Assembly (NCBI GenBank): GCA_028285485.1
Contig: JANQPC010000053.1
Location: forward strand, 1-40,649
Direction: 5' to 3'
DNA: 40,649 nucleotides
Source: Paracoccaceae bacterium
GTDB lineage: Bacteria > Pseudomonadota > Alphaproteobacteria > Rhodobacterales > Rhodobacteraceae
Both the position numbers and the translations under genes were made by a program. The notes under the pieces are model-generated. The model was not told the DNA's origin, ran no database searches, and saw only the letters and a list, made by a program, of their open reading frames with translations. Numbering within the stretch: position 1 is the stretch's first letter; each line of letters opens with the position of its first letter. This document shows, piece after piece, positions 33,700-40,649 of the stretch.

Positions 33700-34925
33700 C
33701 CGCCACGCTTTACCTCACCCGCACGGGGCTTCTCGAACCGCTCGGCCAGAGCCAGGTGATGGCCTATCTGCGCGGCTTGTGCGCGGGGCAGGAAATCACC
33801 CTCGTCACTTTCGAAAAACCCGCCGATCTTGCCGATAGAGGCGCCGTGGCGGCCGCGCGGGCGGAGTGTGTGGCGCATGGGATTCGGTGGCGCCCGCTCC
33901 GGTTCCGCCGCGGCCCGAAGTTTCTGGCGCCCGCCCTGGGAATGGCGCAGATGCTGTGGATCGCGCTGGCCGAGCGGCGTGCGGGGCGTGCGGCGCTGAT
34001 CCATGCGCGATCTTACGTGCCGGCCGCCGTGGCGCTGGCCGCGCACCGGCTGACAGGCGCGCCCTTCATCTTCGATATGCGCGCGCTCTGGCCTGAGGAG
34101 TTGATCACCGCCGGCCGCCTCAGCCGGGGCGGTGCGGTGCATCGCGTGCTGACATGGCTTGAGCGGCGCTGCCTGTCGCGCGCCGCTGCGGTGGTCTCGC
34201 TCACCCGCGCTGCGGTGCCCGAGCTTGAAAGGCGGGCGCCCGGGCTCGATCCGGCCCGCGTGCATGTGATCCCCACCTGTGCCGATCTCGACCGTTTTGC
34301 GCCGGCGGTGCGGGCCGAAGGCGAGCCGCGCGTGTTCGGATGCGCGGGCACGGTGCTGAGCGGCTGGTTCCGCGCCGATCTGCTGGATCAGGTCTTCGCC
34401 GCGCTCGCCCGGCGCGATCCCGCGGCGCGCTTCGAGGTGCTCACCCGCGATGACCCTGAAGCGGTGCGCGCGGCGCTGCCGTCGCTGGCGGGCGAACCGG
34501 ATCGGCTCACGGTTTTCGCCCGGCGCCCGGAAGATATGCCCGAGGCGCTTGGCCGCCACACCGCCTCGATCATCGTCTATGCTGGTGGCGCCCCCTCGGA
34601 ACTTGGCCGTTCGCCAACGCGGCTTGCCGAAATCCTGGGCTGCGGCGTGCCCGTGATCGCCAATGCCGGCGTGGGCGACATGGCCGAGATTATCGAGCGC
34701 CATCGCGTGGGGGTGGTGCTGAACGGCACGGGGCGCGCAGAGATCGGCGCCGCTGCCGACGCGCTTGGCGCGCTTCTGGCCGATCCCGGCCTGCCCGCCC
34801 GCTGCCGCGCGGCGGCGAAGGCAGAGTTTTCCCTGGCCACCGGCACGGCGGCCTATGCCGCGATCTACGCGCAGATTCTGGGGCAGGGCCCTCCGGGCGC
34901 GGAAACGGGGATCGCGGCGCAATGA
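33696..34925 (+). CDS. GT-B fold glycosyltransferase
   Basis: This 409-residue protein begins ATLYLTRTGLLEPLGQSQVM, a common start in group 1 transferases. It has FIFDMRALWPEE and a donor-side PTRLAEILGCGVPVIANAGVGD. It fits GT4-like glycosyltransferases, although the classical E-x7-E is not evident. The start is in an ATGA overlap with the preceding gene; the frame's earlier ATG at 33684 lies inside that gene. Sugar specificity is unknown. Confidence 0.84.
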   Translation: MTATLYLTRTGLLEPLGQSQVMAYLRGLCAGQEITLVTFEKPADLADRGAVAAARAECVAHGIRWRPLRFRRGPKFLAPALGMAQMLWIALAERRAGRAALIHARSYVPAAVALAAHRLTGAPFIFDMRALWPEELITAGRLSRGGAVHRVLTWLERRCLSRAAAVVSLTRAAVPELERRAPGLDPARVHVIPTCADLDRFAPAVRAEGEPRVFGCAGTVLSGWFRADLLDQVFAALARRDPAARFEVLTRDDPEAVRAALPSLAGEPDRLTVFARRPEDMPEALGRHTASIIVYAGGAPSELGRSPTRLAEILGCGVPVIANAGVGDMAEIIERHRVGVVLNGTGRAEIGAAADALGALLADPGLPARCRAAAKAEFSLATGTAAYAAIYAQILGQGPPGAETGIAAQ

Positions 34926-36028
34926 CGGACGATGCGCCGGAAATCCTCGCCCTGACGCGCCATGGCCGCATGGGCGCGTCAAGCCGGGTCCGGATCATGC
35001 AGTTTGCGCCCTATTTCGAGGCGGCGGGGCTGAGGCTGACGCTCGCCCCCTTCGTGGATGACGCCTATCTTGCGGCCACCTATGCGGGGCGCCGCCCCGT
35101 GGGGGCCACGCTTGCTGCCTATCTGCGGCGGGCCAGAATCATGGCCCGGGCGCGCCCGGCCGCGTTCTGGTTGCAGCGCGAATGCCTGCCCTGGGTGCCG
35201 TGGGCGGCGGAGCAGGCTCTTCTCGCCGGGCCCACCCCCATCGTTTCGGATTTCGATGACGCGGTGTTCCATAGCTATGATCTGCACCGACTAAAGCCCG
35301 TGCGCGCGCTTTTGGGCCGGAAGATCGACAGGTTCATGGCGCGTTCGGATATCGTTCTGGCCGGCAACGGCTATCTGGCGGAGCGGGCGCGGGCCGCAGG
35401 CGCGCGGGATATTCGCATCGTGCCCACGGTGCTCGACATCGAACGCTATACGCCCGCGCCAAAGCCCGCTGGGCCGGTGACAGTTGGGTGGATGGGATCG
35501 CCGACGACATATGCCGCCTATATCGCGCCGCGGCTTGACAGGCTCGAAGCGCTCATGCGCAAAACGGGGGCACGGCTGATGATCGTGGGCGCGGGGCCGG
35601 GGTCGGCCGACAGCGATGTGACCACCCATCTGGCCTGGAGCGAGGAGGGCGAGGTGAGCGCCATCCAGCGGATGGATATCGGGATCATGCCGCTTTCGAG
35701 CGATCCCTGGACGCTGGGAAAATGCGGCTACAAGCTTCTGCAATACTTGGCCTGCGCGTTGCCCGTGGTGGCATCGCCCGTGGGCGCGAATTGTGAGATC
35801 GTGGCGGAGGGCGAGAATGGCCTGTTCGCGCAGGGCGCCGATGATTGGGATGCCGCGCTGACGCGGCTGATCGGGGATGCCGCGCTGCGGGCACGGCTTG
35901 GCGCGGCGGGGCGGCAAACGGTTGTGGCCCGCTACTCTGCCCAGGCCATCGGGCCCCAGATCACCGCAGCCTTCCAAGGCCTTATCACACAGGGTGAGGC
36001 GCTGCGCCCGCCCGGCCAGGCCGCCTGA
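34922..36028 (+). CDS. GT-B fold glycosyltransferase
   Basis: This 368-residue protein begins with an ILALTRHGRMGASSRVR segment seen in group 1 transferases and has SDFDDAVFHSYDLHR, VPTVLDIERYTP and a donor-site KCGYKLLQYLACALPVVASP. It is related to the gene before it and overlaps that gene by an ATGA. It is followed by the polymerase gene after three bases. Sugar specificity is unknown. Confidence 0.84.
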   Translation: MTDDAPEILALTRHGRMGASSRVRIMQFAPYFEAAGLRLTLAPFVDDAYLAATYAGRRPVGATLAAYLRRARIMARARPAAFWLQRECLPWVPWAAEQALLAGPTPIVSDFDDAVFHSYDLHRLKPVRALLGRKIDRFMARSDIVLAGNGYLAERARAAGARDIRIVPTVLDIERYTPAPKPAGPVTVGWMGSPTTYAAYIAPRLDRLEALMRKTGARLMIVGAGPGSADSDVTTHLAWSEEGEVSAIQRMDIGIMPLSSDPWTLGKCGYKLLQYLACALPVVASPVGANCEIVAEGENGLFAQGADDWDAALTRLIGDAALRARLGAAGRQTVVARYSAQAIGPQITAAFQGLITQGEALRPPGQAA

Positions 36029-36031
36029 GCT

Positions 36032-37078
36032 ATGGCGACCTACTACGCCACCTATTTCGGGCTGATCCTCGCGCAGGTGCTGGGTGCCTCCCGCCAGCCG
36101 CGCGCGATGGGGCTTTTATACTGGACGCTGCTTGCGGCGCTCTTCCTTTTCTCTGGCTACCGCTACGAGGTCGGCTGCGATTGGTTTGGCTATGTGCATC
36201 ACTGGGCCCTGCAACTGCCCCAGGGCTTCGACACCGCGATCGATAGCCGGGAACCCGGGCATTGGGCGCTCATCGAGATATTGCAGCGAGCGGGCTTGCC
36301 GTATTACTCGCTGAACGTGGCAACCTCGGCGATATTCTTCGCCGGGCTCCATGTGGTTGCGCGGCGGCAGCCGAACCCGGTGGCGGTTCTGGTGCTGGCC
36401 TTCCCGATCCTGATCGTGAACATGCCGATGTCCGGCATCCGGCAGGCGGCGGCGATTGGCCTTGTGTGCTTTGCCTATATGGCGTTTCTCGATCGCAAGC
36501 TGATCTACTTTCTGGCCTGGGTCGGCGCCGCAAGCCTTTTCCACACCAGCGCGCTGTTGTTCCTGCTGCTGACACCGTTTGTGAATGGCGGATACACGCG
36601 GCGCAACCTCATGCTCTCAAGCCTTCTGGCCCTGCCGGGTGCGGTGCTGCTTCTGGCCTCGGGGCCTGCGGAACTTGCGAGCCAGCGCTATATCGCTACG
36701 GGGGTCGAAGCCGCGGGCTCGGCCTTCCGCCTGGGGCTTCTGACGCTTACGGGGCTTGCCTATTTCGCCTTCGTCCAGCGGCGCTGGTACCGGCGCTTTC
36801 CCCAGGATTACAAGCTTGCCTCACTGGGCGCGCTGATGATGGTGGTGTTCTTCGGGCTTTTCTTCATCTCCACCGTGATCGGCGATCGCTTCGGCTACTA
36901 CCTCATTCCGCTGCAACTGATGATCTTCGCGCGGCTGCCGTATTTGTTCGATGGGTCCGACAGGCCGCTCTTCGCCATCGCGCCCTATGCACTGCTCACG
37001 GTTGTTTTTGTGGTCTGGACCCAGAATTCCTTCCACTTCCAGCAATGCTATCTGCCCTATCAATCGGTGCTTTTCTGA
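36032..37078 (+). CDS. EpsG-family polysaccharide polymerase (Wzy candidate)
   Basis: This 348-residue protein with about ten hydrophobic segments has FSGYRYEVGCDWFGYVHH near the N-terminus, the Arg-x-x-x-Gly-x-Asp motif of EpsG proteins. A later VNMPMSGIRQAAAIGLVCFA matches the second conserved stretch. EpsG/Wzy proteins polymerise lipid-linked repeat units in the periplasm. It lies among glycosyltransferases in the wzx operon, making it the leading polymerase candidate for this glycan. The ATG at 36032 follows the previous stop by three bases. Confidence 0.88.
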   Translation: MATYYATYFGLILAQVLGASRQPRAMGLLYWTLLAALFLFSGYRYEVGCDWFGYVHHWALQLPQGFDTAIDSREPGHWALIEILQRAGLPYYSLNVATSAIFFAGLHVVARRQPNPVAVLVLAFPILIVNMPMSGIRQAAAIGLVCFAYMAFLDRKLIYFLAWVGAASLFHTSALLFLLLTPFVNGGYTRRNLMLSSLLALPGAVLLLASGPAELASQRYIATGVEAAGSAFRLGLLTLTGLAYFAFVQRRWYRRFPQDYKLASLGALMMVVFFGLFFISTVIGDRFGYYLIPLQLMIFARLPYLFDGSDRPLFAIAPYALLTVVFVVWTQNSFHFQQCYLPYQSVLF

Positions 37079-37094
37079 TGCGGGGGGCGGCGCG

Positions 37095-38225
37095 GTGAAG
37101 ATCATGCTCACGGCGAACATGGCCTGGAACCTCGCCCATTTCCGAGCGCCTTTGATCGCGGCGCTGGGGGCGGCGGGGCATGAGCTTGTGGCGCTCTCGC
37201 CCGCCGATCACGGGGTGGGTGCGCTTGAGGCTGCCGGGGTGCGCCACGTGCCGCTGGCGCTTGATCACAAGGGCACCTCGCCCTGGCGCGACGCGCAACT
37301 GATCCGCGCGATGACCCGGGCGTTTTGCGCTGAAGCGCCCGACATTGTGCTGAGCTTCACGATCAAGAACAACATCTACGGGGCGTTTGCGGCGCGCCGT
37401 GCGGGCGTGCCGTTCCTGCCCAACGTCTCTGGCCTCGGCACGGCATTTCTGAATGCCGGGTGGCTGGAGCGGATCACGGTTGAGCTTTACCGCAAGGCAT
37501 TCCGGCCCTTGCCGATGGTGTTTTTCCAGAACGGGGATGATGCGGAGCTGTTTCTGGGCCGCGCCTTGGTACGGCCCGCGCAGGTGGCAGTGGTTCCGGG
37601 ATCCGGAATTGATCTGGCGCGCTATGCGCCCGCGCCCGCGCCCGAGGGCGATGGCCCCGTGTTCCTGCTGATCGCCCGGCTTTTGCGCGATAAGGGCGTG
37701 GGCGAATTTGTCGAGGCGGCGCGCGCGCTCAAGGCCCGGCTGCCGGGCGCACGGTTCCAGCTTCTGGGGCCCGCGGGTGCCGAGAACCGCACGGCCATTC
37801 CGGAAACCGAAGTGGCGGCCTGGGTGGCCGAGGGCCTTGTGGATTATCTGGGTGCAACCGACGATGTGCGCCCGTTCATCGCGGCGGCGGATTGCGTCGT
37901 GCTGCCCTCCTACCGCGAAGGCACGCCGCGCACGCTGCTGGAAGGTGCCGCAATGGGGCGGCCCCTGGTGGCGAGCGATGTACCGGGATGCCGCGAGGTA
38001 ATCGAGGATGGCGTGAACGGCTATCTTTGCCCGGTGCGCGATTCCGCGGGGCTGGCCGAGGCGCTTTCGCGCGTGGCCGCGGATGGCCCGGCCCAGCGTG
38101 CCGAGATGGGGCGGGCAGGGCGGAAACTGGTGGAGCAGCGCTTCGATCAGGCAATCGTCGTTCGCCATTACCGTGATGCGATCGCCGCGCTCACAGGCCC
38201 GGGTGAAACCCGGCGGGCGGGGTAG
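37095..38225 (+). CDS. GT4 glycosyltransferase (PglA/WbpX-like)
   Basis: This 376-residue GT-B enzyme starts KIMLTANMAWNLAHFRAPLI and has VLSFTIKNNIYGAFAAR, FLPNVSGLGTAFLN, a LIARLLRDKGVGEFVEAA segment and the donor-site E-x7-E in REGTPRTLLEGAAMGRPLV. The NVSGLG segment is typical of PglA-like transferases that add a second sugar to a lipid-linked amino sugar. The start is GTG at 37095 (GGGGGGCGG just ahead); an ATG three codons later (37104) is the alternative. Confidence 0.9.
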   Translation: MKIMLTANMAWNLAHFRAPLIAALGAAGHELVALSPADHGVGALEAAGVRHVPLALDHKGTSPWRDAQLIRAMTRAFCAEAPDIVLSFTIKNNIYGAFAARRAGVPFLPNVSGLGTAFLNAGWLERITVELYRKAFRPLPMVFFQNGDDAELFLGRALVRPAQVAVVPGSGIDLARYAPAPAPEGDGPVFLLIARLLRDKGVGEFVEAARALKARLPGARFQLLGPAGAENRTAIPETEVAAWVAEGLVDYLGATDDVRPFIAAADCVVLPSYREGTPRTLLEGAAMGRPLVASDVPGCREVIEDGVNGYLCPVRDSAGLAEALSRVAADGPAQRAEMGRAGRKLVEQRFDQAIVVRHYRDAIAALTGPGETRRAG

Positions 38226-38230
38226 GGCCG

Positions 38231-39424
38231 GTGGCGCGCGCCATTGCCCCGAAGCTGCTGACGCCCGAGGCATCAGCGCTGATCCTTCTTTCGCGCGACC
38301 GTATTGCACCGGGGGCCGAGGAGGCCGCGCGCAAAAAATGTGCGGCGGTGGAAGATTGGGCGTGGGTCACACAAATCGCGGCGCGGAAGCTCAGCTTGCC
38401 GTTTGTGTATCACAACCTCACCGCGCTTTACCCGGGTGGCGGCGGCCCAAGCGCGACGATTGAAACGATGCGGCCCGCGGCACTGGCCATGCAGATGGCC
38501 ACGCTTCGGGTGAATGCGGCCCAGGTGGCGTTTCACAACACCTGCCTCGCGCCGCTCGGCATTCGCCACGCCTATCTGAAAGGCCCCGCGCTTGCGGCCC
38601 GCTTTCATCGCAATCCCGGGCAGCGCTTTGCCCGCGATATCGATGTGCTTCTGCGGGAAGGCGATCTGGCGGGTGTTGTGGCGGCGGCGCTTGGGGCGGG
38701 CTATCAGGTGCATGAAACCTCCGATGCACGCCACCGGCTTGACCGGGCCCGCGATAGGCGCGCGCTTCTTCGTTACAGCCCGGTGGTGATGCTGCTCTCG
38801 CCCGAGGGTGTGCCCATCGAGCTTCATCGCGAGATCGACAAGAACCTGGGCGTGTTTGACAATGAGGCGCTCTTGGCGGGGTGCACGCCCGTTACCCTGG
38901 GCAGCGGAGAGATGCGGACACTGGCGCCCGAAGTGATGTTCACCTTCGCCTGTTATCACAATACCCGGCATCTCTGGTCTCACCTGCACTGGCTGGCCGA
39001 TCTTTCGGCGATGCTGAACCATCCTGCGTTGAACACCGCAGAGGCGCAGCGCTTTGCCGATGGGATCGGGCTTGGCCCCACAGTTGCGGCGGCGATCGAG
39101 CTTGATGCCATTGCCGCGCGGGGCGGCGTGGCTGAAGGCGAAGGCTATGGCGCGCGGCTGATGGAGCTTTGCCTCTCCGCGCTTGAGGGCGATGTGGCTG
39201 AGGAGCGGCGGCTTCGCGATGCGCTTTCCGGCAACACCGTGCCTTTCCGCTGGTTGATGAGCGGTGAGGCGGGCCGCCTGGCCGGGCGGCGCCATCTGGC
39301 GCGCCGCTTTGCCCCGAGCTTTGAGCAGTATTGGAGCTTGCCGCTGCCGGAAGCCCTGCAATGGCTCTACTATCCCATGAAGCCCTTTTACGGTGCGCTG
39401 AAGCGGTGGCGGCGGCATGGCTGA
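38231..39424 (+). CDS. Nucleotidyltransferase-fold protein (NTP_transf_5 family)
   Basis: This 397-residue protein of the uncharacterised nucleotidyltransferase family has IRHAYLKGPALAARFHRNPG (LKG at 116-118) and QRFARDIDVLL (DID at 136-138), the likely metal-binding site, followed by VPIELHREID and FACYHNTRHLWSHLHWLADL. The family occurs in EPS and in some lasso-peptide clusters; its substrate is not established. Here it precedes and overlaps the kinase-like gene by 8 bases, so the two probably act together. The start is GTG at 38231. Confidence 0.84.
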   Translation: MARAIAPKLLTPEASALILLSRDRIAPGAEEAARKKCAAVEDWAWVTQIAARKLSLPFVYHNLTALYPGGGGPSATIETMRPAALAMQMATLRVNAAQVAFHNTCLAPLGIRHAYLKGPALAARFHRNPGQRFARDIDVLLREGDLAGVVAAALGAGYQVHETSDARHRLDRARDRRALLRYSPVVMLLSPEGVPIELHREIDKNLGVFDNEALLAGCTPVTLGSGEMRTLAPEVMFTFACYHNTRHLWSHLHWLADLSAMLNHPALNTAEAQRFADGIGLGPTVAAAIELDAIAARGGVAEGEGYGARLMELCLSALEGDVAEERRLRDALSGNTVPFRWLMSGEAGRLAGRRHLARRFAPSFEQYWSLPLPEALQWLYYPMKPFYGALKRWRRHG

Positions 39425-40334
39425 CGCAACCACCCACCGATACGCGCTTTACGGGCTGGAATTCCTGGCGGATATGCCATTCCCCGAACTTGCCCCTCTT
39501 GGCGGCCCTGCGCTGGGCCGGGTGCAGGTGCGCCAGGGCGCGGTTCCCGAAGATCTGGGGCCGGGAAGCGAAATGATGGACGGGCTTCATATGGCCGGGC
39601 GCCGCTGCCTGTTCACGTTCGAGGGGCCCGTGGCGTTTCTGGTGGAGGATGGGCAGCGGATCACATATGCGCCGCGGCCGGGTGCCGTAACCTCCGATGT
39701 GCGGCTCTTCATTCTGGGGTCTGCGATCGCGGTGGCCCTGCACCAGCGCGGGGATCTGCCGCTGCATGTGAGCGGTGTTGTCGCCCCCGAAGGCGTTGTG
39801 GCCTTCACCGGCCCCTCCGGCGCGGGGAAATCGACCATGGCGGCCGAGCTGCACCGGCAAACCGGCTGGCCGCTATTTTCCGATGACGTGGCGGTGCTGC
39901 GGCTCGAAGAGGGGCGCGCGATGCTTTACGGCGGCGTGCGGCGCGTGAAGCTCTGGCGGGATGCGGCGCTACGCCTGGGGCTCGATCCTGCCGAGATGGC
40001 GCGGGATTATTCCCGGGCCGACAAATTTCACACCGCGCTTGATGCAGGTTTTGCCCCCCCTCGTCAGCCGCTCACCCACCTTGTTCAGCTTGAGAAGGGG
40101 GCGGTGACGCGCCAGCGCCGGGTGACGGGGCGGCAGAAGCTTGAGGTTCTGTCTGCCGCCGTCTACCGGCAACCGTTCTTCCGCGCCTATGGCGAGGGCC
40201 GCGACGTGTTTGCGCTGCTTGCCGGGGTGGCGGCGGGGATCGAGATCGGCATTCTCGAACGGCCGATTGATGAGGCCGGGCTCGCGGCCTCGGTCGGGGC
40301 GGTTACGGAGCTCGTGGGCGGCGTGCATGTCTAG
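39417..40334 (+). CDS. HPr-kinase-like P-loop protein
   Basis: This 305-residue protein has an HPr kinase C-terminal-type fold: LPLHVSGVVAPEGVVAF, then Walker A TGPSGAGKST (131-140), then PLFSDDVAVLRLEEG, the Asp-rich strand of HprK proteins. It lacks the N-terminal HprK domain and the HPr/PTS context, so it is an HprK-related kinase rather than HprK itself. Relatives phosphorylate peptides in some lasso-peptide clusters; the target in polysaccharide loci is unknown. It is the last gene of the operon and ends just before a stem-loop. Confidence 0.84.
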   Translation: MADATTHRYALYGLEFLADMPFPELAPLGGPALGRVQVRQGAVPEDLGPGSEMMDGLHMAGRRCLFTFEGPVAFLVEDGQRITYAPRPGAVTSDVRLFILGSAIAVALHQRGDLPLHVSGVVAPEGVVAFTGPSGAGKSTMAAELHRQTGWPLFSDDVAVLRLEEGRAMLYGGVRRVKLWRDAALRLGLDPAEMARDYSRADKFHTALDAGFAPPRQPLTHLVQLEKGAVTRQRRVTGRQKLEVLSAAVYRQPFFRAYGEGRDVFALLAGVAAGIEIGILERPIDEAGLAASVGAVTELVGGVHV

Positions 40335-40581
40335 CCGGGCCAGAGAGCCCCGGGCGCGGGGCTGTCGGATGCGACGGTGGAGCGTTTTGGCCGCGGGGCG
40401 GGCGGCACACGGGCCGGGCGGCAACGCGAACGGTGCCGGAACCGCTGCCTCGTGTGAAGAACGGGTCTGCCGAGCGCCGACTGTGTTCATCACCGATTTG
40501 AAGCCTCAAAGCGGCTGAGCCCGGGCTGCGCAAAGCAGGTTACCGCCTCACCCACACTCAAAAACAGCAATCCCAGTAACG
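40335..40581. other. Gene-poor end of the window
   Basis: Apart from the stem-loop above, I see no supported gene here. A 49-codon frame (40369-40518, plus strand) lacks a clear ribosome-binding site and family match. The sequence becomes A+T-richer after about 40480. Confidence 0.5.
40346..40363 (+). terminator. Stem-loop at the end of the polysaccharide operon
   Basis: AGCCCCG (40346-40352) and CGGGGCT (40357-40363) form a 7-bp stem with a GGCG loop, 12 bases after the kinase stop codon. No T tract follows. Confidence 0.4.
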
Positions 40582-40612
40582 AAATCGGCCCGCGCCTGGC
40601 GCGGGCCGATTT
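40582..40612. terminator. Strong bidirectional terminator-like hairpin
   Basis: Fourteen bases, AAATCGGCCCGCGC (40582-40595), are perfectly complementary to 40599-40612, with a 3-base loop. The stem ends in A's on one side and T's on the other, so it could terminate transcription from both directions. It lies about 250 bases after the last gene of the polysaccharide operon. Confidence 0.7.
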
Positions 40613-40649
40613 AGTTCTAGACACGCCAAATACCTGCGGCGCACCGCAG

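Noticed and set aside
40369-40518. 49-codon plus-strand frame with two Cys residues just after the kinase-like gene, considered as a peptide precursor
   Set aside because: There is no clear ribosome-binding site, no lasso or other RiPP leader motif, no cyclase or protease gene, and it overlaps the tail of a stem-loop region.
1-40649. CRISPR array, insertion sequence, prophage or attachment site
   Set aside because: No spaced direct repeats of array type, transposase or integrase frames were seen, and the single tRNA gene has no partial duplicate that I could find.

Overview
The window looks like chromosomal DNA from a high-GC alphaproteobacterium, most likely Rhodobacterales (Roseobacter/Rhodobacteraceae type). 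The pointers are the Hsp20-DUF1150 pair with an RpoH-like promoter, DUF1178 and DUF465 proteins, a TctCBA tripartite tricarboxylate transporter, a metal-type KdsA behind tRNA-Cys, and an EPS-associated MarR-type regulator. No insertion sequence, CRISPR array, phage gene or origin was seen.

Positions 1-15907 hold housekeeping and small-molecule genes: the end of a LytM/M23 protein, a DMT permease, a purE-purK-nudix operon, DUF465, the heat-inducible hsp20-DUF1150 pair, an SDR oxidoreductase, DUF1178, a coupled set (glutathione peroxidase, histone-deacetylase-like amidohydrolase, RNA 2',3'-cyclic phosphodiesterase), a PLP dehydratase, kdsA, tRNA-Cys, and tctC-tctB-tctA followed by an AMP-forming CoA ligase and a ketopantoate-reductase-like gene.

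Positions 15904-40334 are a large surface-polysaccharide locus in three transcription units. A minus-strand unit encodes a calcineurin-type phosphatase, a TPR protein, a Wzc-type co-polymerase/tyrosine autokinase and an O-antigen-ligase/Wzy-type protein. A divergent plus-strand unit encodes the initiating sugar-phosphate transferase and a specialised NusG paralogue. After a stem-loop, a third unit of about 17.5 kb and 18 tightly coupled genes starts with a MarR-type EPS regulator. It continues with nucleotide-sugar enzymes (4-epimerase, UDP-HexNAc/hexose dehydrogenase, GNAT, WxcM/FdtA-like ketoisomerase, FdtB-like aminotransferase), a sulfotransferase, a Wzx flippase, two GT2 and four GT-B glycosyltransferases and an EpsG-like polymerase. 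It ends with a nucleotidyltransferase and an HPr-kinase-like P-loop protein.

Together these suggest a Wzx/Wzy-dependent polysaccharide that probably contains a uronic acid and a 3-amino-3,6-dideoxyhexose and may be sulfated. No Wza-type outer-membrane exporter and no RmlA/RmlB genes lie in the window, so parts of the pathway must be elsewhere. The most interesting signals are a ROSE-like RNA thermometer hairpin on hsp20, a palindrome and an ops-like element in the leader of the long operon next to a NusG paralogue, a shortened hexapeptide module fused to the ketoisomerase, and the kinase/nucleotidyltransferase pair closing the operon.
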